Shown here: one piece after another, positions 1 through 7,118 of the stretch
Numbering within the stretch: the stretch's first letter is position 1
Layout: every line of letters starts with the position of its first letter
Source: Clostridiales bacterium
Lineage (GTDB): Bacteria; Bacillota; Clostridia; Christensenellales; Aristaeellaceae
Assembly: GCA_004556545.1 (NCBI GenBank)
Contig: SFGO01000112.1
Location: forward strand, 1 to 7,407
Direction: 5' to 3'
Length of the DNA: 7,407 nucleotides
Notes under the pieces: generated by a model
What the model saw: only the letters and a program-made list of their open reading frames with translations
What the model was told of the DNA's origin: nothing
The model's database searches: none
Position numbers and translations under genes: made by a program

Positions 1-202
1 TGCTGTTGCCTTGTGAGCAGTTTCAGGAGAGCAGGCTGCTGATTATTACCTAACCGCTCTCTTTTTCTTTCTTCAGCTCATTGTGCGGTGTTGCCTTAGG
101 TCTTATTCGGTTCTATATAATCTCAGAATAAGATAAAATGCGAGAACACCCAATAGCGGCTTGCACGGCTTTGGCGATTCACGTTCTGACAAACAACGCA
201 CT

Positions 203-1273
203 TCAGCGTTCATCGGGTTCTTTATTCAATATTTCCTGTGCCTGAATGCGGGCGGCGCGGATGGCCGTGGGCATGGCCAGCGCTTCCAGCTCCGGCAGGC
301 TGACCATGCGGCCTTCCCATTGTTCCAGCAGCGCCGGGGACGATTCTTCGGTCAGCTCAAAATGAAGGATCTCCATTTCCCAGATGCGGTGGGTGAAAAC
401 GTGGCGGGCTTCGCCCAGCTTTTGCCGAAACGCGCAGGAAAAGCCCATTTCGCTCAGCCGTTCAGCGCAGCGCTCCGGGGCGGTTTCACCTTCCAGCAAA
501 ACGAAGACGAACAGCCCGTTCAGCAGCCTTTCCGTCCGTTTCATGACGAAAACCCGGTTTCCGAAGGTCATAAGGCAGACCGCCACCGGGAGAATCTTCT
601 GAGGCTTCTTTTTCTCGTGAATGGGCAAGGACTCCATGTCTCCCTCGTCAAAAGCGTCGCAGCTTTCCTGCCACGGGCATTCCTCGCAGCGGGGAGACGT
701 GGGAGAGCAGAGCGTCGCGCCCAGCTCCATCAGCGCCTGATTGAAATCTCCGGGGCGTTCGGGCGGCATCAGCGTCAGCACCTCCTGCCGGAAACGCTTC
801 TGCACCGCCGGGGCCCCCACATCCTCCCGGATCCCCAGAAAACGGCTGATGACCCGGTAAACGTTTCCGTCTACCGCCGGGGCGGGCTGATGAAAGGCAA
901 TGCTGGCAATGGCTCCGGCGGTGTAGGCGCCGATACCGGGCAGCTTCAGGATTTCTTCATAGGTGGACGGAAACGCCCCGCCATATGCCTCCACAATCAG
1001 TTGGGCGGCCCGGTGCAGGTTCCGGGCGCGGCTGTAGTAGCCCAGCCCTTCCCACAATTTCAACACCTGTTCGATCGGCGCGGCGGCCAATGCCTCCACA
1101 GTGGGACAGGCCTCCAAAAAACGGGCATAGTAGCCCTTGACCGACTCCACCCGGGTCTGCTGGAGCATGATCTCCGAAAGCCAGATGCGATAGGGATCGG
1201 TCGTGCGCCGCCACGGAAGATCCCGGCGGATGTGATCGTACCAGTGGAGCAGTTCTTCCGCAGGCGTATTCAA
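203..1273 (-). CDS. mutY: A/G-specific adenine glycosylase MutY
   Basis: Base-excision repair enzyme that removes adenine mispaired with 8-oxoguanine or guanine in DNA. The 356-residue product has the full family layout. The N-terminal catalytic domain carries the LSEIMLQQT helix with the catalytic Glu34. The helix-hairpin-helix LPGIGAYTAGAI lies at 111-122, and the VDGN motif gives catalytic Asp135. A 4Fe-4S loop, C-x6-C-x2-C-x5-C, uses Cys189, 196, 199 and 205. The C-terminal NUDIX-like 8-oxoG-reading domain (about 225-345) keeps an FTH motif (HVFTHR). The usual GLWEFP-like segment of that domain reads GLFVFVLL here. The start is TTG: upstream in frame there is no ATG before a TGA at 1300-1298, and a purine-rich AGGGGG sits nine bases upstream. 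An N-terminus beginning just before the conserved LxWYD segment matches the family. The TGA stop lies in the loop of a small hairpin (195-199 with 206-210), at best a weak terminator. The gene stands alone, divergent from groES. Confidence 0.96.
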   Translation of the reverse strand: MNTPAEELLHWYDHIRRDLPWRRTTDPYRIWLSEIMLQQTRVESVKGYYARFLEACPTVEALAAAPIEQVLKLWEGLGYYSRARNLHRAAQLIVEAYGGAFPSTYEEILKLPGIGAYTAGAIASIAFHQPAPAVDGNVYRVISRFLGIREDVGAPAVQKRFRQEVLTLMPPERPGDFNQALMELGATLCSPTSPRCEECPWQESCDAFDEGDMESLPIHEKKKPQKILPVAVCLMTFGNRVFVMKRTERLLNGLFVFVLLEGETAPERCAERLSEMGFSCAFRQKLGEARHVFTHRIWEMEILHFELTEESSPALLEQWEGRMVSLPELEALAMPTAIRAARIQAQEILNKEPDER

Positions 1274-1354
1274 TCGGCCCTTCCCCCTTCGGATGCATCA
1301 TCATGCATTATTAGGAAAGCCGACAGGCCGAAACCCGCCGTCTTTCACAGGCTC

Positions 1355-1363
1355 ATTCTACCA
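1355..1363 (-). promoter_or_regulatory. Candidate mutY promoter, extended -10
   Basis: On the minus strand this reads TGG-TAGAAT, an extended -10 element with five of six matches to TATAAT. It lies about 80 bases before the mutY TTG start. A -35 match 17 bases further up (GTTTCA) is poor, as is usual when an extended -10 is present. This is inference from consensus only. Confidence 0.4.
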
Positions 1364-1380
1364 TGATGGGCCAGAAATGA

Positions 1381-1490
1381 AACAGGGAAAAATAAAAAAA
1401 CAAAATATCATTCAAAAATCAAAGAAAAAATTCGAAAAAACGAAAAAGCAGTTCAAAATCAGTTTGTTTTCAGAACAACAATCAAAAAAT
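1381..1490. other. A-tract-rich, probably bent DNA in the mutY/groES divergent region
   Basis: In an otherwise GC-rich window this stretch is very AT-rich, with adenines concentrated on the plus strand. Runs of four to seven A (or T) are centred near 1390, 1397, 1416, 1427, 1437, 1445, 1456 and 1468. From 1416 to 1468 the spacing is close to one helical turn, the pattern of intrinsically curved DNA. It lies upstream of the groESL promoter and could act as an activating or architectural region. No gene is visible in it. Confidence 0.45.
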
Positions 1491-1515
1491 TGCGGCATTT
1501 CGGACGGATGTTCGC

Positions 1516-1544
1516 TTGCGTATCCGGCTGGAATGTCGTAAACT
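1516..1544 (+). promoter_or_regulatory. Candidate groESL vegetative promoter
   Basis: TTGCGT (1516-1521) and TAAACT (1539-1544), separated by 17 bases, give three and four of six consensus matches for the main sigma factor. The predicted start of transcription, near 1551, falls just before the CIRCE element. That is where a HrcA operator is expected to block initiation or early elongation. The hexamers are weak, but the spacing and position support them. Confidence 0.5.
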
Positions 1545-1555
1545 ACACAGTGTTG

Positions 1556-1582
1556 TTAGCACTCATATGATTTGAGTGCTAA
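1556..1582 (+). promoter_or_regulatory. CIRCE element, HrcA repressor operator
   Basis: Perfect CIRCE inverted repeat: TTAGCACTC, a nine-base spacer (ATATGATTT), then GAGTGCTAA. The pairing extends two more bases on each side (1554-1584). CIRCE is bound by the HrcA repressor, which depends on GroEL for activity, so groESL is induced when misfolded protein occupies GroEL. The element sits 38 bases upstream of the groES start, so it is also transcribed into the leader. Confidence 0.98.
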
Positions 1583-1620
1583 CAGGTTCAAACAGGATTG
1601 AAAATGGGAGGTTTTAGGTT

Positions 1621-1905
1621 ATGATCGTGAAGCCTTTGGGCGACCGTGTGGTCATTAAGAATGTTGAAATGGAAGAAACCACCAAGAGCGGCATCGTGCT
1701 GACCGGCGCTGCCAAGGAAAAGCCCCAGATGGCGGAAGTGCTGGCTGTGGGCCCCGGCGGCATGGTGGACGGCAAGGAAGTTACCATGCACGTGAAGGTG
1801 GGCGACAAGGTGATCTACTCCAAGTACGCCGGAACCGAAGTCAAGCTGGACGGCAAGGAAATGATCATCGTTCGTCAGAGCGACATTCTGGCCACCGTGG
1901 AATAA
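1621..1905 (+). CDS. groES: Co-chaperonin GroES (Hsp10)
   Basis: Forms the seven-subunit lid that closes the GroEL folding chamber in the cytoplasm. The 94-residue length is typical. It starts with the family signature IVKPLGDRVV. The mobile loop (about 16-33) includes the Ile25-Val26-Leu27 tripeptide that docks on GroEL. The AEVLAVGPG segment and a C-terminal EMIIVRQSDILA strand follow. The ATG has a GGGAGG ribosome binding site nine bases upstream. It is the first gene of the HrcA/CIRCE-controlled groES-groEL operon, with an 83-base gap to groEL that holds a small hairpin. Confidence 0.98.
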   Translation: MIVKPLGDRVVIKNVEMEETTKSGIVLTGAAKEKPQMAEVLAVGPGGMVDGKEVTMHVKVGDKVIYSKYAGTEVKLDGKEMIIVRQSDILATVE

Positions 1906-1941
1906 GAGAAAAGGCTCCGACCGCAATTCCTTTTCCGATTT

Positions 1942-1959
1942 TGCCCGCTTTTTCGGGCA
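1942..1959 (+). other. Intercistronic hairpin between groES and groEL
   Basis: TGCCCG and CGGGCA form a six-pair stem around a six-base pyrimidine loop (CTTTTT). There is no U-tract after it, so it does not look like a terminator. It lies 15 bases before the groEL AGGAGG site. A hairpin here could protect or process the bicistronic mRNA, as is known for groESL messages of some bacteria, but nothing here proves a role. Confidence 0.4.
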
Positions 1960-1988
1960 CTGAGCTGATATTTTAGGAGGCAATCGTT

Positions 1989-3617
<1,629 letters not shown>

Positions 3618-3654
3618 GCCGTTCCTCCCAAAGACATTTTCAAAATCCTTCCAG

Positions 3655-3682
3655 CCGCCCCGCCTTGCGCGGGGCGGTTTTT
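3655..3682 (+). terminator. groESL intrinsic terminator
   Basis: CCGCCCCGC (3655-3663) pairs with GCGGGGCGG (3669-3677) in a perfect nine-pair GC-rich stem around CTTGC. Five T follow directly. It lies 38 bases after the groEL stop codon. Confidence 0.95.
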
Positions 3683-3744
3683 CTTATGGAAACTCAATGA
3701 AACCAACTGAAACCACCGTCAAACACCCCGTTTTGCAGGCACAA

Positions 3745-3780
3745 AAAAGACCAGCGTGTTTCAAATCACGCTGGTCTTTT
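3745..3780. terminator. Bidirectional terminator between groEL and rpmA; palindromic repeat copy 1
   Basis: Inverted repeat with a GC-containing core GACCAGCGTG (3749-3758) pairing with CACGCTGGTC (3767-3776). The stem is extended by four A-T pairs around an eight-base loop. An A-run on one side and a T-run on the other make it functional on both strands. On the minus strand it ends the rplU-prp-rpmA transcript 20 bases after the rpmA stop. On the plus strand it backs up the groEL terminator. Read on the minus strand it is strikingly similar to the palindrome at 7119-7153, including the TTTGAAA loop. Confidence 0.9.
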
Positions 3781-3799
3781 GGATTGCCCGTGTTCCCGA

Positions 3800-4084
3800 T
3801 TACTGGGCCACAGGATAAACGCTGACCTGCTTCTTGTCGCGGCCCAGACGCTCGAAACGAACGATGCCGTCCACCTTGGCGTACAGGGTATCGTCGCTGC
3901 CGATGCCCACGTTCAGGCCGGGATGGATGTGGGTGCCGCGCTGGCGGACCAGAATGTTACCGGCCAGAGAGAACTGACCGTCGGCGCGCTTCGGGCCAAG
4001 GCGTTTGCTTTCGCTTTCGCGGCCGTTGCGGGTGGAGCCCATACCTTTTTTATGAGCGAAAAACTGAAGATTCAGCTTCAACAT
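3800..4084 (-). CDS. rpmA: 50S ribosomal protein L27, with Prp-cleaved N-terminal extension
   Basis: Ribosomal protein whose N-terminus reaches the peptidyl-transferase centre. The 94-residue sequence starts MLKLNLQFF, the extension found in Firmicutes and relatives, followed by AHKKG, which matches the mature N-terminus of L27 in E. coli. The protease Prp is known to cut within this NLQFFA motif, and its gene lies directly upstream. The body carries the conserved STRNGRESESKRLG, DGQFSLAGNILVRQRGT and HPGLNVGIGSDDTLYA segments. The ATG overlaps the end of prp by seven bases, and its GGGAGG site lies inside prp (4093-4098), eight bases before the start. It is the last gene of the operon: obgE, often next in Firmicutes, is absent and a terminator follows. 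Confidence 0.98.
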   Translation of the reverse strand: MLKLNLQFFAHKKGMGSTRNGRESESKRLGPKRADGQFSLAGNILVRQRGTHIHPGLNVGIGSDDTLYAKVDGIVRFERLGRDKKQVSVYPVAQ

Positions 4085-4422
4085 GATAATGTCCTCCCAT
4101 CATTGATTTTCAGATGCTTAGGGTACTCCTGCGCCACGTCGCGCAACCCCTGCAAAACGGTGCGGAAGACGACCTGAGCGTCGTGCTCCTGCTCCGGGGA
4201 GAGCGCGGGCGGCAGCGCCACTGAAATTTCCGCCGCGGCTTCGTCCTGCGAAACCAGCGGTTCCAGACCGGCGACGCTTTCCATGGCGTTGGCGCAGGTG
4301 GTGATGAGCGTGCTGACCGCCGCGCAGACGATATCCCGTCCGCTTTCGGCGTAACCGGAGTGGCCGCTAACAGTCAACGAACGCACTCCACGCTCATCCC
4401 GGCATACGACGACGCGGGTCAT
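4078..4422 (-). CDS. prp: Ribosomal-processing cysteine protease Prp (YsxB/DUF464 family)
   Basis: Cysteine protease that removes the N-terminal extension of ribosomal protein L27. The 114-residue product has the family signature GHSGYAESGRDIVCAAVS, with catalytic His21 and Cys33, a spacing of 12 residues as in the Staphylococcus aureus enzyme (His22 and Cys34). A C-terminal helix-strand region follows. It lies between rplU and rpmA, the standard position. The start codon overlaps the rplU stop (TGATG, one shared base) and has no strong ribosome binding site, so translation is probably coupled to rplU. Its own end overlaps rpmA. The substrate motif is present in the neighbouring L27, so enzyme and target are matched here. 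Confidence 0.96.
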   Translation of the reverse strand: MTRVVVCRDERGVRSLTVSGHSGYAESGRDIVCAAVSTLITTCANAMESVAGLEPLVSQDEAAAEISVALPPALSPEQEHDAQVVFRTVLQGLRDVAQEYPKHLKINDGRTLSC

Positions 4423-4727
4423 CAGCCGATCGAAGTGATTTCCACCTTGGTGTAGGCCTGACGATGGCCGGCACGACGATGGTAATTCTTCTTGCTCTTG
4501 TACTTGTAGATCATGATCTTTTCGCCCTTCACCTGAGCGACGACCTTGCCCTCGGCCTTCGCACCGGCCAGAGTGGGAGTGCCGACTTCCACGCCGTCTT
4601 CGCCGCCCAGCATCAGCACGTCGAAGCTAACGGTAGAGTCCACTTCCTGATCCAGTTTTTCCACGTAGATAACGTCTCCCTGAGACACACGGTATTGCTT
4701 GCCACCAGATACGATCACTGCATACAT
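4422..4727 (-). CDS. rplU: 50S ribosomal protein L21
   Basis: Large-subunit ribosomal protein that binds 23S rRNA. The product is 101 residues, the usual size. It opens with the diagnostic MYAVIVSGGKQYRVSQGD, has the FDVLMLGG and VGTPTLAGAKAEGKVV segments, and ends with the rRNA-binding YKYKSKKNYHRRAGHRQAYT region. I chose the ATG at 4727 rather than one 18 codons upstream. It gives the family N-terminus and has a perfect AGGAGG nine bases before it, and the upstream extension lies in the leader RNA. First gene of rplU-prp-rpmA, divergent from the broken hydrolase gene. Confidence 0.98.
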   Translation of the reverse strand: MYAVIVSGGKQYRVSQGDVIYVEKLDQEVDSTVSFDVLMLGGEDGVEVGTPTLAGAKAEGKVVAQVKGEKIMIYKYKSKKNYHRRAGHRQAYTKVEITSIG

Positions 4728-4807
4728 GGTCAAGCACCTCCTGATCCATACTCGCCAAGCGCCGGGCGGCGATTTACGCACTTCAAAGCCCCGCTTGAGC
4801 GGCTCAC
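4728..4807 (-). promoter_or_regulatory. rplU 5' leader, candidate L21 autoregulatory leader RNA
   Basis: About 80 bases lie between the predicted transcription start and the rplU ATG. On the minus strand the leader holds an AGCCGC-type stem (4799-4804 with 4787-4794, two-base bulge), the segment GAAGTGCGTAAA, and a TCGCC/GGCGA stem (4768-4772 with 4752-4756). The AGGAGGTG ribosome binding site comes last. Firmicutes have a structured L21 leader just before rplU, thought to bind L21 as feedback. Position and size fit. The match to that family is from memory and not computed. Confidence 0.5.
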
Positions 4808-4813
4808 CCGGTT

Positions 4814-4843
4814 ACTATACCACGGACACGGCTTTTTTGTCAA
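4814..4843 (-). promoter_or_regulatory. rplU-prp-rpmA promoter
   Basis: On the minus strand TTGACA (4843-4838) is a perfect -35. It is followed after 18 bases by TATAGT (4819-4814), preceded by TGG as an extended -10. The start would be near 4807. This is the strongest promoter match in the window, as expected for ribosomal protein genes. Confidence 0.85.
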
Positions 4844-4904
4844 TGGAAAACCCGGCGTGAAAACCGATTTTTCGAAGTTTTCCCTTAAAAAGCCGCCGTA
4901 TTCA

Positions 4905-4934
4905 TTGACAAGCCTTCCGCCCGTCCGTTACAAT
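4905..4934 (+). promoter_or_regulatory. Promoter of the broken hydrolase gene
   Basis: A perfect TTGACA (4905-4910) and TACAAT (4929-4934, five of six) lie 18 bases apart, with a predicted start near 4941. The -10 is flanked by a small inverted repeat, CGTCC (4922-4926) and GGACG (4935-4939), which could be an operator. It fires divergently from the rplU promoter. The promoter appears intact although the gene is not. Confidence 0.75.
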
Positions 4935-4988
4935 GGACGTTAGCGTGCGCGAACCCGATTCCGCGCGCCGAAAGGACGAAAGAAACTC

Positions 4989-5959
4989 ATGACCAGAAAA
5001 CGCTCGTATCTTCGGACAGCCGCCGCTCTGCTGGCTGCGCTGCTCCTTTCCCTTTCTGTGTTCACGGCAGCGGCTGCGGAAACGGCCGAAGGGCCTCGGC
5101 CCCTGCAAATGGTTTTTTTCTTCGATCAGGATCGGGAAATGGATCTCTGGCAGAAGAACGACACGCTGCGGGTCTTCTGCATTCCCGTAGGCGCGTAGGA
5201 CTGCTACTTCATCACCTGCGAGGGTCACGCCATGGTGCTGGACTGCGCGGGCGTGGGCCGGGAACCGACGCCGGATCTTCTCTTCCGCCTGTGCGATGCG
5301 CTGGGCGTTACCCGGCTGGATATTGCCTTCAATACCCATCCCCACCGGGATCACATCAACGGCTTTGCGGAGCTGCTTTCCAAGATTCCGGCGGACGAAT
5401 ATCTTTCCACCTTTCCGCTGGATTCGGACAAGTACCAGCGTCAGCTGATCCACCAGCTTCGGGAGCTGAGCATCCCCATCCGCGTCTGCGAGCGGGCGAA
5501 GTGCTGAAGCTGGGCAGCGCTCAGCTGGAGACCTATCGTTACATGGGCACCAAAAATACCAACGACCGCTCCATGGTGGTGCATATCCGCTACGGGGATC
5601 GGAGCATCCTATTTACGGCGGACATCGGCCTGACCGCCCAGCGGGTTCTGGCAACGGAAAACGCCGAGCATTTCAAAAGCGATATTCTCAAGCTCCCCCA
5701 TCACGGCGTGGGCGGCATTTCTCCCCAGCTGCTGGACGCTGCTTCGCCGGAGCTGTGCTTTGTGTCCAACGGCCCCACCAGCCGTGACGTAAAGCTGCAA
5801 AAGACCGCCGTTCTCAAGCGGAACATTCCCCTGTATTTCACCTCCCGTCAGCCCTTGGTTCTGCTGACCGACGGCAAGATCTGGGAAGCGCAGCAGTGGC
5901 CCGCCGACAGCCTGATGCTGCCCTGGTATCAGCACCAGCCGGAACAGGCGAAAAAATAA
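4989..5959 (+). pseudogene. Secreted metallo-beta-lactamase-fold hydrolase (ComEC/Rec2-like), broken by a nonsense codon and a frameshift
   Basis: An intact version would encode about 323 residues. Residues 1-30 form a signal peptide (basic start, Leu/Ala core, ATAAAA-like cleavage region). The zinc-binding motif HPHRDH covers restored residues 117-122. ILFTADIG and LPHHG segments, further metal-site positions of the fold, follow. The order and the early VGxxDCYFI/VLDCAG strands resemble the hydrolase domain of ComEC-like proteins. Two lesions are visible. An in-frame TAG at 5196-5198 interrupts the VGA-DCYFI strand, and the same frame continues without gap. Near 5493-5497 the frame shifts by -1, as if one G were lost from a GGGG run: CGG GGC GAA would give R-G-E-V-L-K. 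The 971-base length is one short of a multiple of three. Substrate is unknown. The ribosome binding site (AGGA, 12 bases away) is weak. It is either a recent pseudogene or contains sequencing errors. Confidence 0.85.
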
Positions 5960-6001
5960 AGGAAGCAATCGTCTTATTTTCAATCTGTTCATAATCGGCG
6001 C

Positions 6002-6030
6002 TTGTACTTTGCCGGAGAATTTGTTATAAT
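6002..6030 (+). promoter_or_regulatory. yajC promoter
   Basis: TATAAT (6025-6030) is a perfect -10, preceded by TGT, so it is also a full extended -10. The -35, TTGTAC (6002-6007), is partial at the ideal spacing of 17. It lies about 30 bases before the yajC ATG and should drive yajC and at least part of the downstream gene. Confidence 0.8.
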
Positions 6031-6061
6031 CTGCCTATCATTTGGAAAGGGGTTAATCAAC

Positions 6062-6442
6062 ATGATTTCGATTTACGCTCTGGAAACCGCCGCCAGCACT
6101 GCTGCTGCCACCACTGCGGACGGAACTGCGACCACTGCCAGTGCCGGCGTTGAAATGCTGGGAATGCTGCTGCCTCTGGTTCTGATGTTCGTGGTGTTCT
6201 ACTTCTTCCTGATCCGTCCCCAGAAAAAGAAGGACAAGAAGGTCAAGGACATGCTGGCCGCGCTGAAGCCCGGCGACCGCATCTGCACCATCGGCGGCAT
6301 CTACGGCACCATCAAGAGCATCAAGGACGACACCATCGAGCTGTCTGTCGGCCGTGAAGATACCAAGATGATCGTTGCCCGCTGGGCCATCCGCAATGTG
6401 GAAGAAGTCACCGTGGAAAACGACGGCGAACTGCTGAACTAA
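6062..6442 (+). CDS. yajC: Preprotein translocase subunit YajC
   Basis: Small inner-membrane partner of SecDF in the Sec protein export machinery. The 126-residue product has a Thr/Ala-rich N-terminal stretch (9-29), one transmembrane helix (about 33-51), and the diagnostic FLIRPQKKKDKK signature at its cytoplasmic edge. A cytoplasmic domain follows with LKPGDRICTIGGIYGTIKSI and a WAIRNVEEV-like end. I chose the ATG at 6062 over an upstream in-frame one at 6002, because that one lies in the promoter, while AAAGGGG is nine bases before 6062. The N-terminal Ala/Thr stretch is longer than in many YajC proteins. The next gene follows after 76 bases. Confidence 0.97.
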   Translation: MISIYALETAASTAAATTADGTATTASAGVEMLGMLLPLVLMFVVFYFFLIRPQKKKDKKVKDMLAALKPGDRICTIGGIYGTIKSIKDDTIELSVGREDTKMIVARWAIRNVEEVTVENDGELLN

Positions 6443-6467
6443 GTCTTCCTTCCGCCAAGCATAATTG

Positions 6468-6516
6468 CCTCCCCCGTTCGCATAGGGTAGTACAAAGCGA
6501 ACAAGGGAGGTTTTTT
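6468..6516 (+). promoter_or_regulatory. Terminator-like hairpin whose 3' arm is the next gene's ribosome binding site
   Basis: CCTCCC (6468-6473) pairs with GGGAGG (6505-6510), and GTTCGC (6476-6481) pairs with GCGAAC (6497-6502). A CC/AA internal loop lies between, with a 15-base apical loop. Six T follow at once (6511-6516). The structure has the form of an intrinsic terminator for yajC. Yet GGGAGG is also the Shine-Dalgarno sequence of the gene starting at 6519, eight bases away. The hairpin could therefore limit both transcription into the next gene and its translation. Confidence 0.7.
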
Positions 6517-6518
6517 CT

Positions 6519-6941
6519 ATGGCTGCAACAACGCAGGCCGCCTCCCGTCCCGTGCGCAGGCGCTCGGGACGGCGGCAGCAAACGCTTCTGGCAAGACTGA
6601 TTCGCGGGTTATTGGTTGCGGTCGGGGTGACGCTGGCCTGCATCCTGCTCTTTGCCTTCATGATGCAATGGCTCAAGCCCTCCGACGGCGTGATTCGGGT
6701 GATAAACCAGCTCATCAAACTGACGGCCATCTTCATCGGCGTTCGGCTGGCCGTGAGCCAAGGCGGCGAGCGCGGTCTGCTGACCGGCGCGCTGGTCGGC
6801 TTCCTTTACATGCTGCTGGGCGTGGCGCTCTACGCCCTTCTTTCCGGCCAGCAGCTGCCCCTGACCTCCTACCTCAGCGACATCGCCATGGGCATCGCAG
6901 GCGGCGGCATCGCCGGAGCCATCTTCGGCAGCAGGGGGTGA
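6519..6941 (+). CDS. TIGR04086-type family membrane protein
   Basis: A 140-residue integral membrane protein of unknown function. The first 28 residues are Arg-rich and cytoplasmic by the positive-inside rule. Four hydrophobic segments follow, at about 29-51, 58-79, 84-108 and 118-137. The last is Gly-rich (GIAGGGIAGAIFG). The size, four-helix form, GLLTGALVGFLYMLLG segment and position right after yajC match the TIGR04086 family of Clostridia. In many of those genomes it is followed by scfA, encoding the SCIFF peptide. No scfA is seen in the 466 bases that follow. The ATG has GGGAGG eight bases upstream, inside a hairpin. The TGA stop is the loop of a perfect hairpin. The family name comes from recognition, not a search. 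Confidence 0.85.
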   Translation: MAATTQAASRPVRRRSGRRQQTLLARLIRGLLVAVGVTLACILLFAFMMQWLKPSDGVIRVINQLIKLTAIFIGVRLAVSQGGERGLLTGALVGFLYMLLGVALYALLSGQQLPLTSYLSDIAMGIAGGGIAGAIFGSRG

Positions 6942-6949
6942 CCCCCTGC
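6931..6949 (+). other. Perfect hairpin around the TGA stop codon
   Basis: GCAGGGGG (6931-6938) pairs with CCCCCTGC (6942-6949), leaving the TGA stop codon as the three-base loop. A second perfect stem, CCGCGCC/GGCGCGG with loop ATAG, follows at 6958-6975. Neither is followed by a T-run, so they are not standard intrinsic terminators. They may protect the 3' end of the message or help rho-independent pausing. Confidence 0.6.
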
Positions 6950-7011
6950 ACCCCACTCCGCGCCATAGGGCGCGGGGCTGCTCGTGGGACATGTGGCCTG
7001 GCCGTGAAGCT

Positions 7012-7043
7012 ACCGCCGCTCGGCAACAGGCCTCGCGGCTCGC
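7012..7043 (+). repeat. Direct repeat R1, copy 1
   Basis: Matches the copy at 7081-7112 at 26 of 32 positions by eye. Conserved blocks are ACCGCC, TCGGC, ACAGGCCTC and CTCGC. Copies start 69 bases apart. Confidence 0.7.
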
Positions 7044-7080
7044 CGGTCTGGTGCAGCTCCCTGCCACTTAATCAGCAAAG

Positions 7081-7112
7081 ACCGCCATTCGGCGACAGGC
7101 CTCATGACTCGC
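7081..7112 (+). repeat. Direct repeat R1, copy 2
   Basis: Second copy of the 32-base repeat, directly before the palindromic terminator at 7119. It differs from copy 1 at six positions. Confidence 0.7.
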
Positions 7113-7118
7113 TTAAAC

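Noticed and set aside
1..202. Possible small gene, promoter or element remnant at the left edge
   Set aside because: A TATAAT lies at 116-121 with TTGCCT 19 bases upstream, and a short minus frame (50-176) contains an in-frame TAG. Neither leads to a recognisable product, ribosome binding site or RNA. It may be the eroded end of a repeat or element, but I cannot support that.
161..1366. Long plus-strand open frame of 401 codons
   Set aside because: It is antisense to mutY, whose product is complete and clearly recognisable. The plus-strand translation has no recognisable domain.
4947..4966. GCGCG/CGCGC hairpin in the leader of the hydrolase gene
   Set aside because: Only five pairs with a ten-base loop in GC-rich DNA, with no further regulatory signature.
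5493..5500. Programmed -1 frameshifting as an explanation of the hydrolase frame change
   Set aside because: No slippery heptamer of the X-XXY-YYZ type is present, and the gene also carries an upstream nonsense codon. Mutation or sequencing error is simpler.
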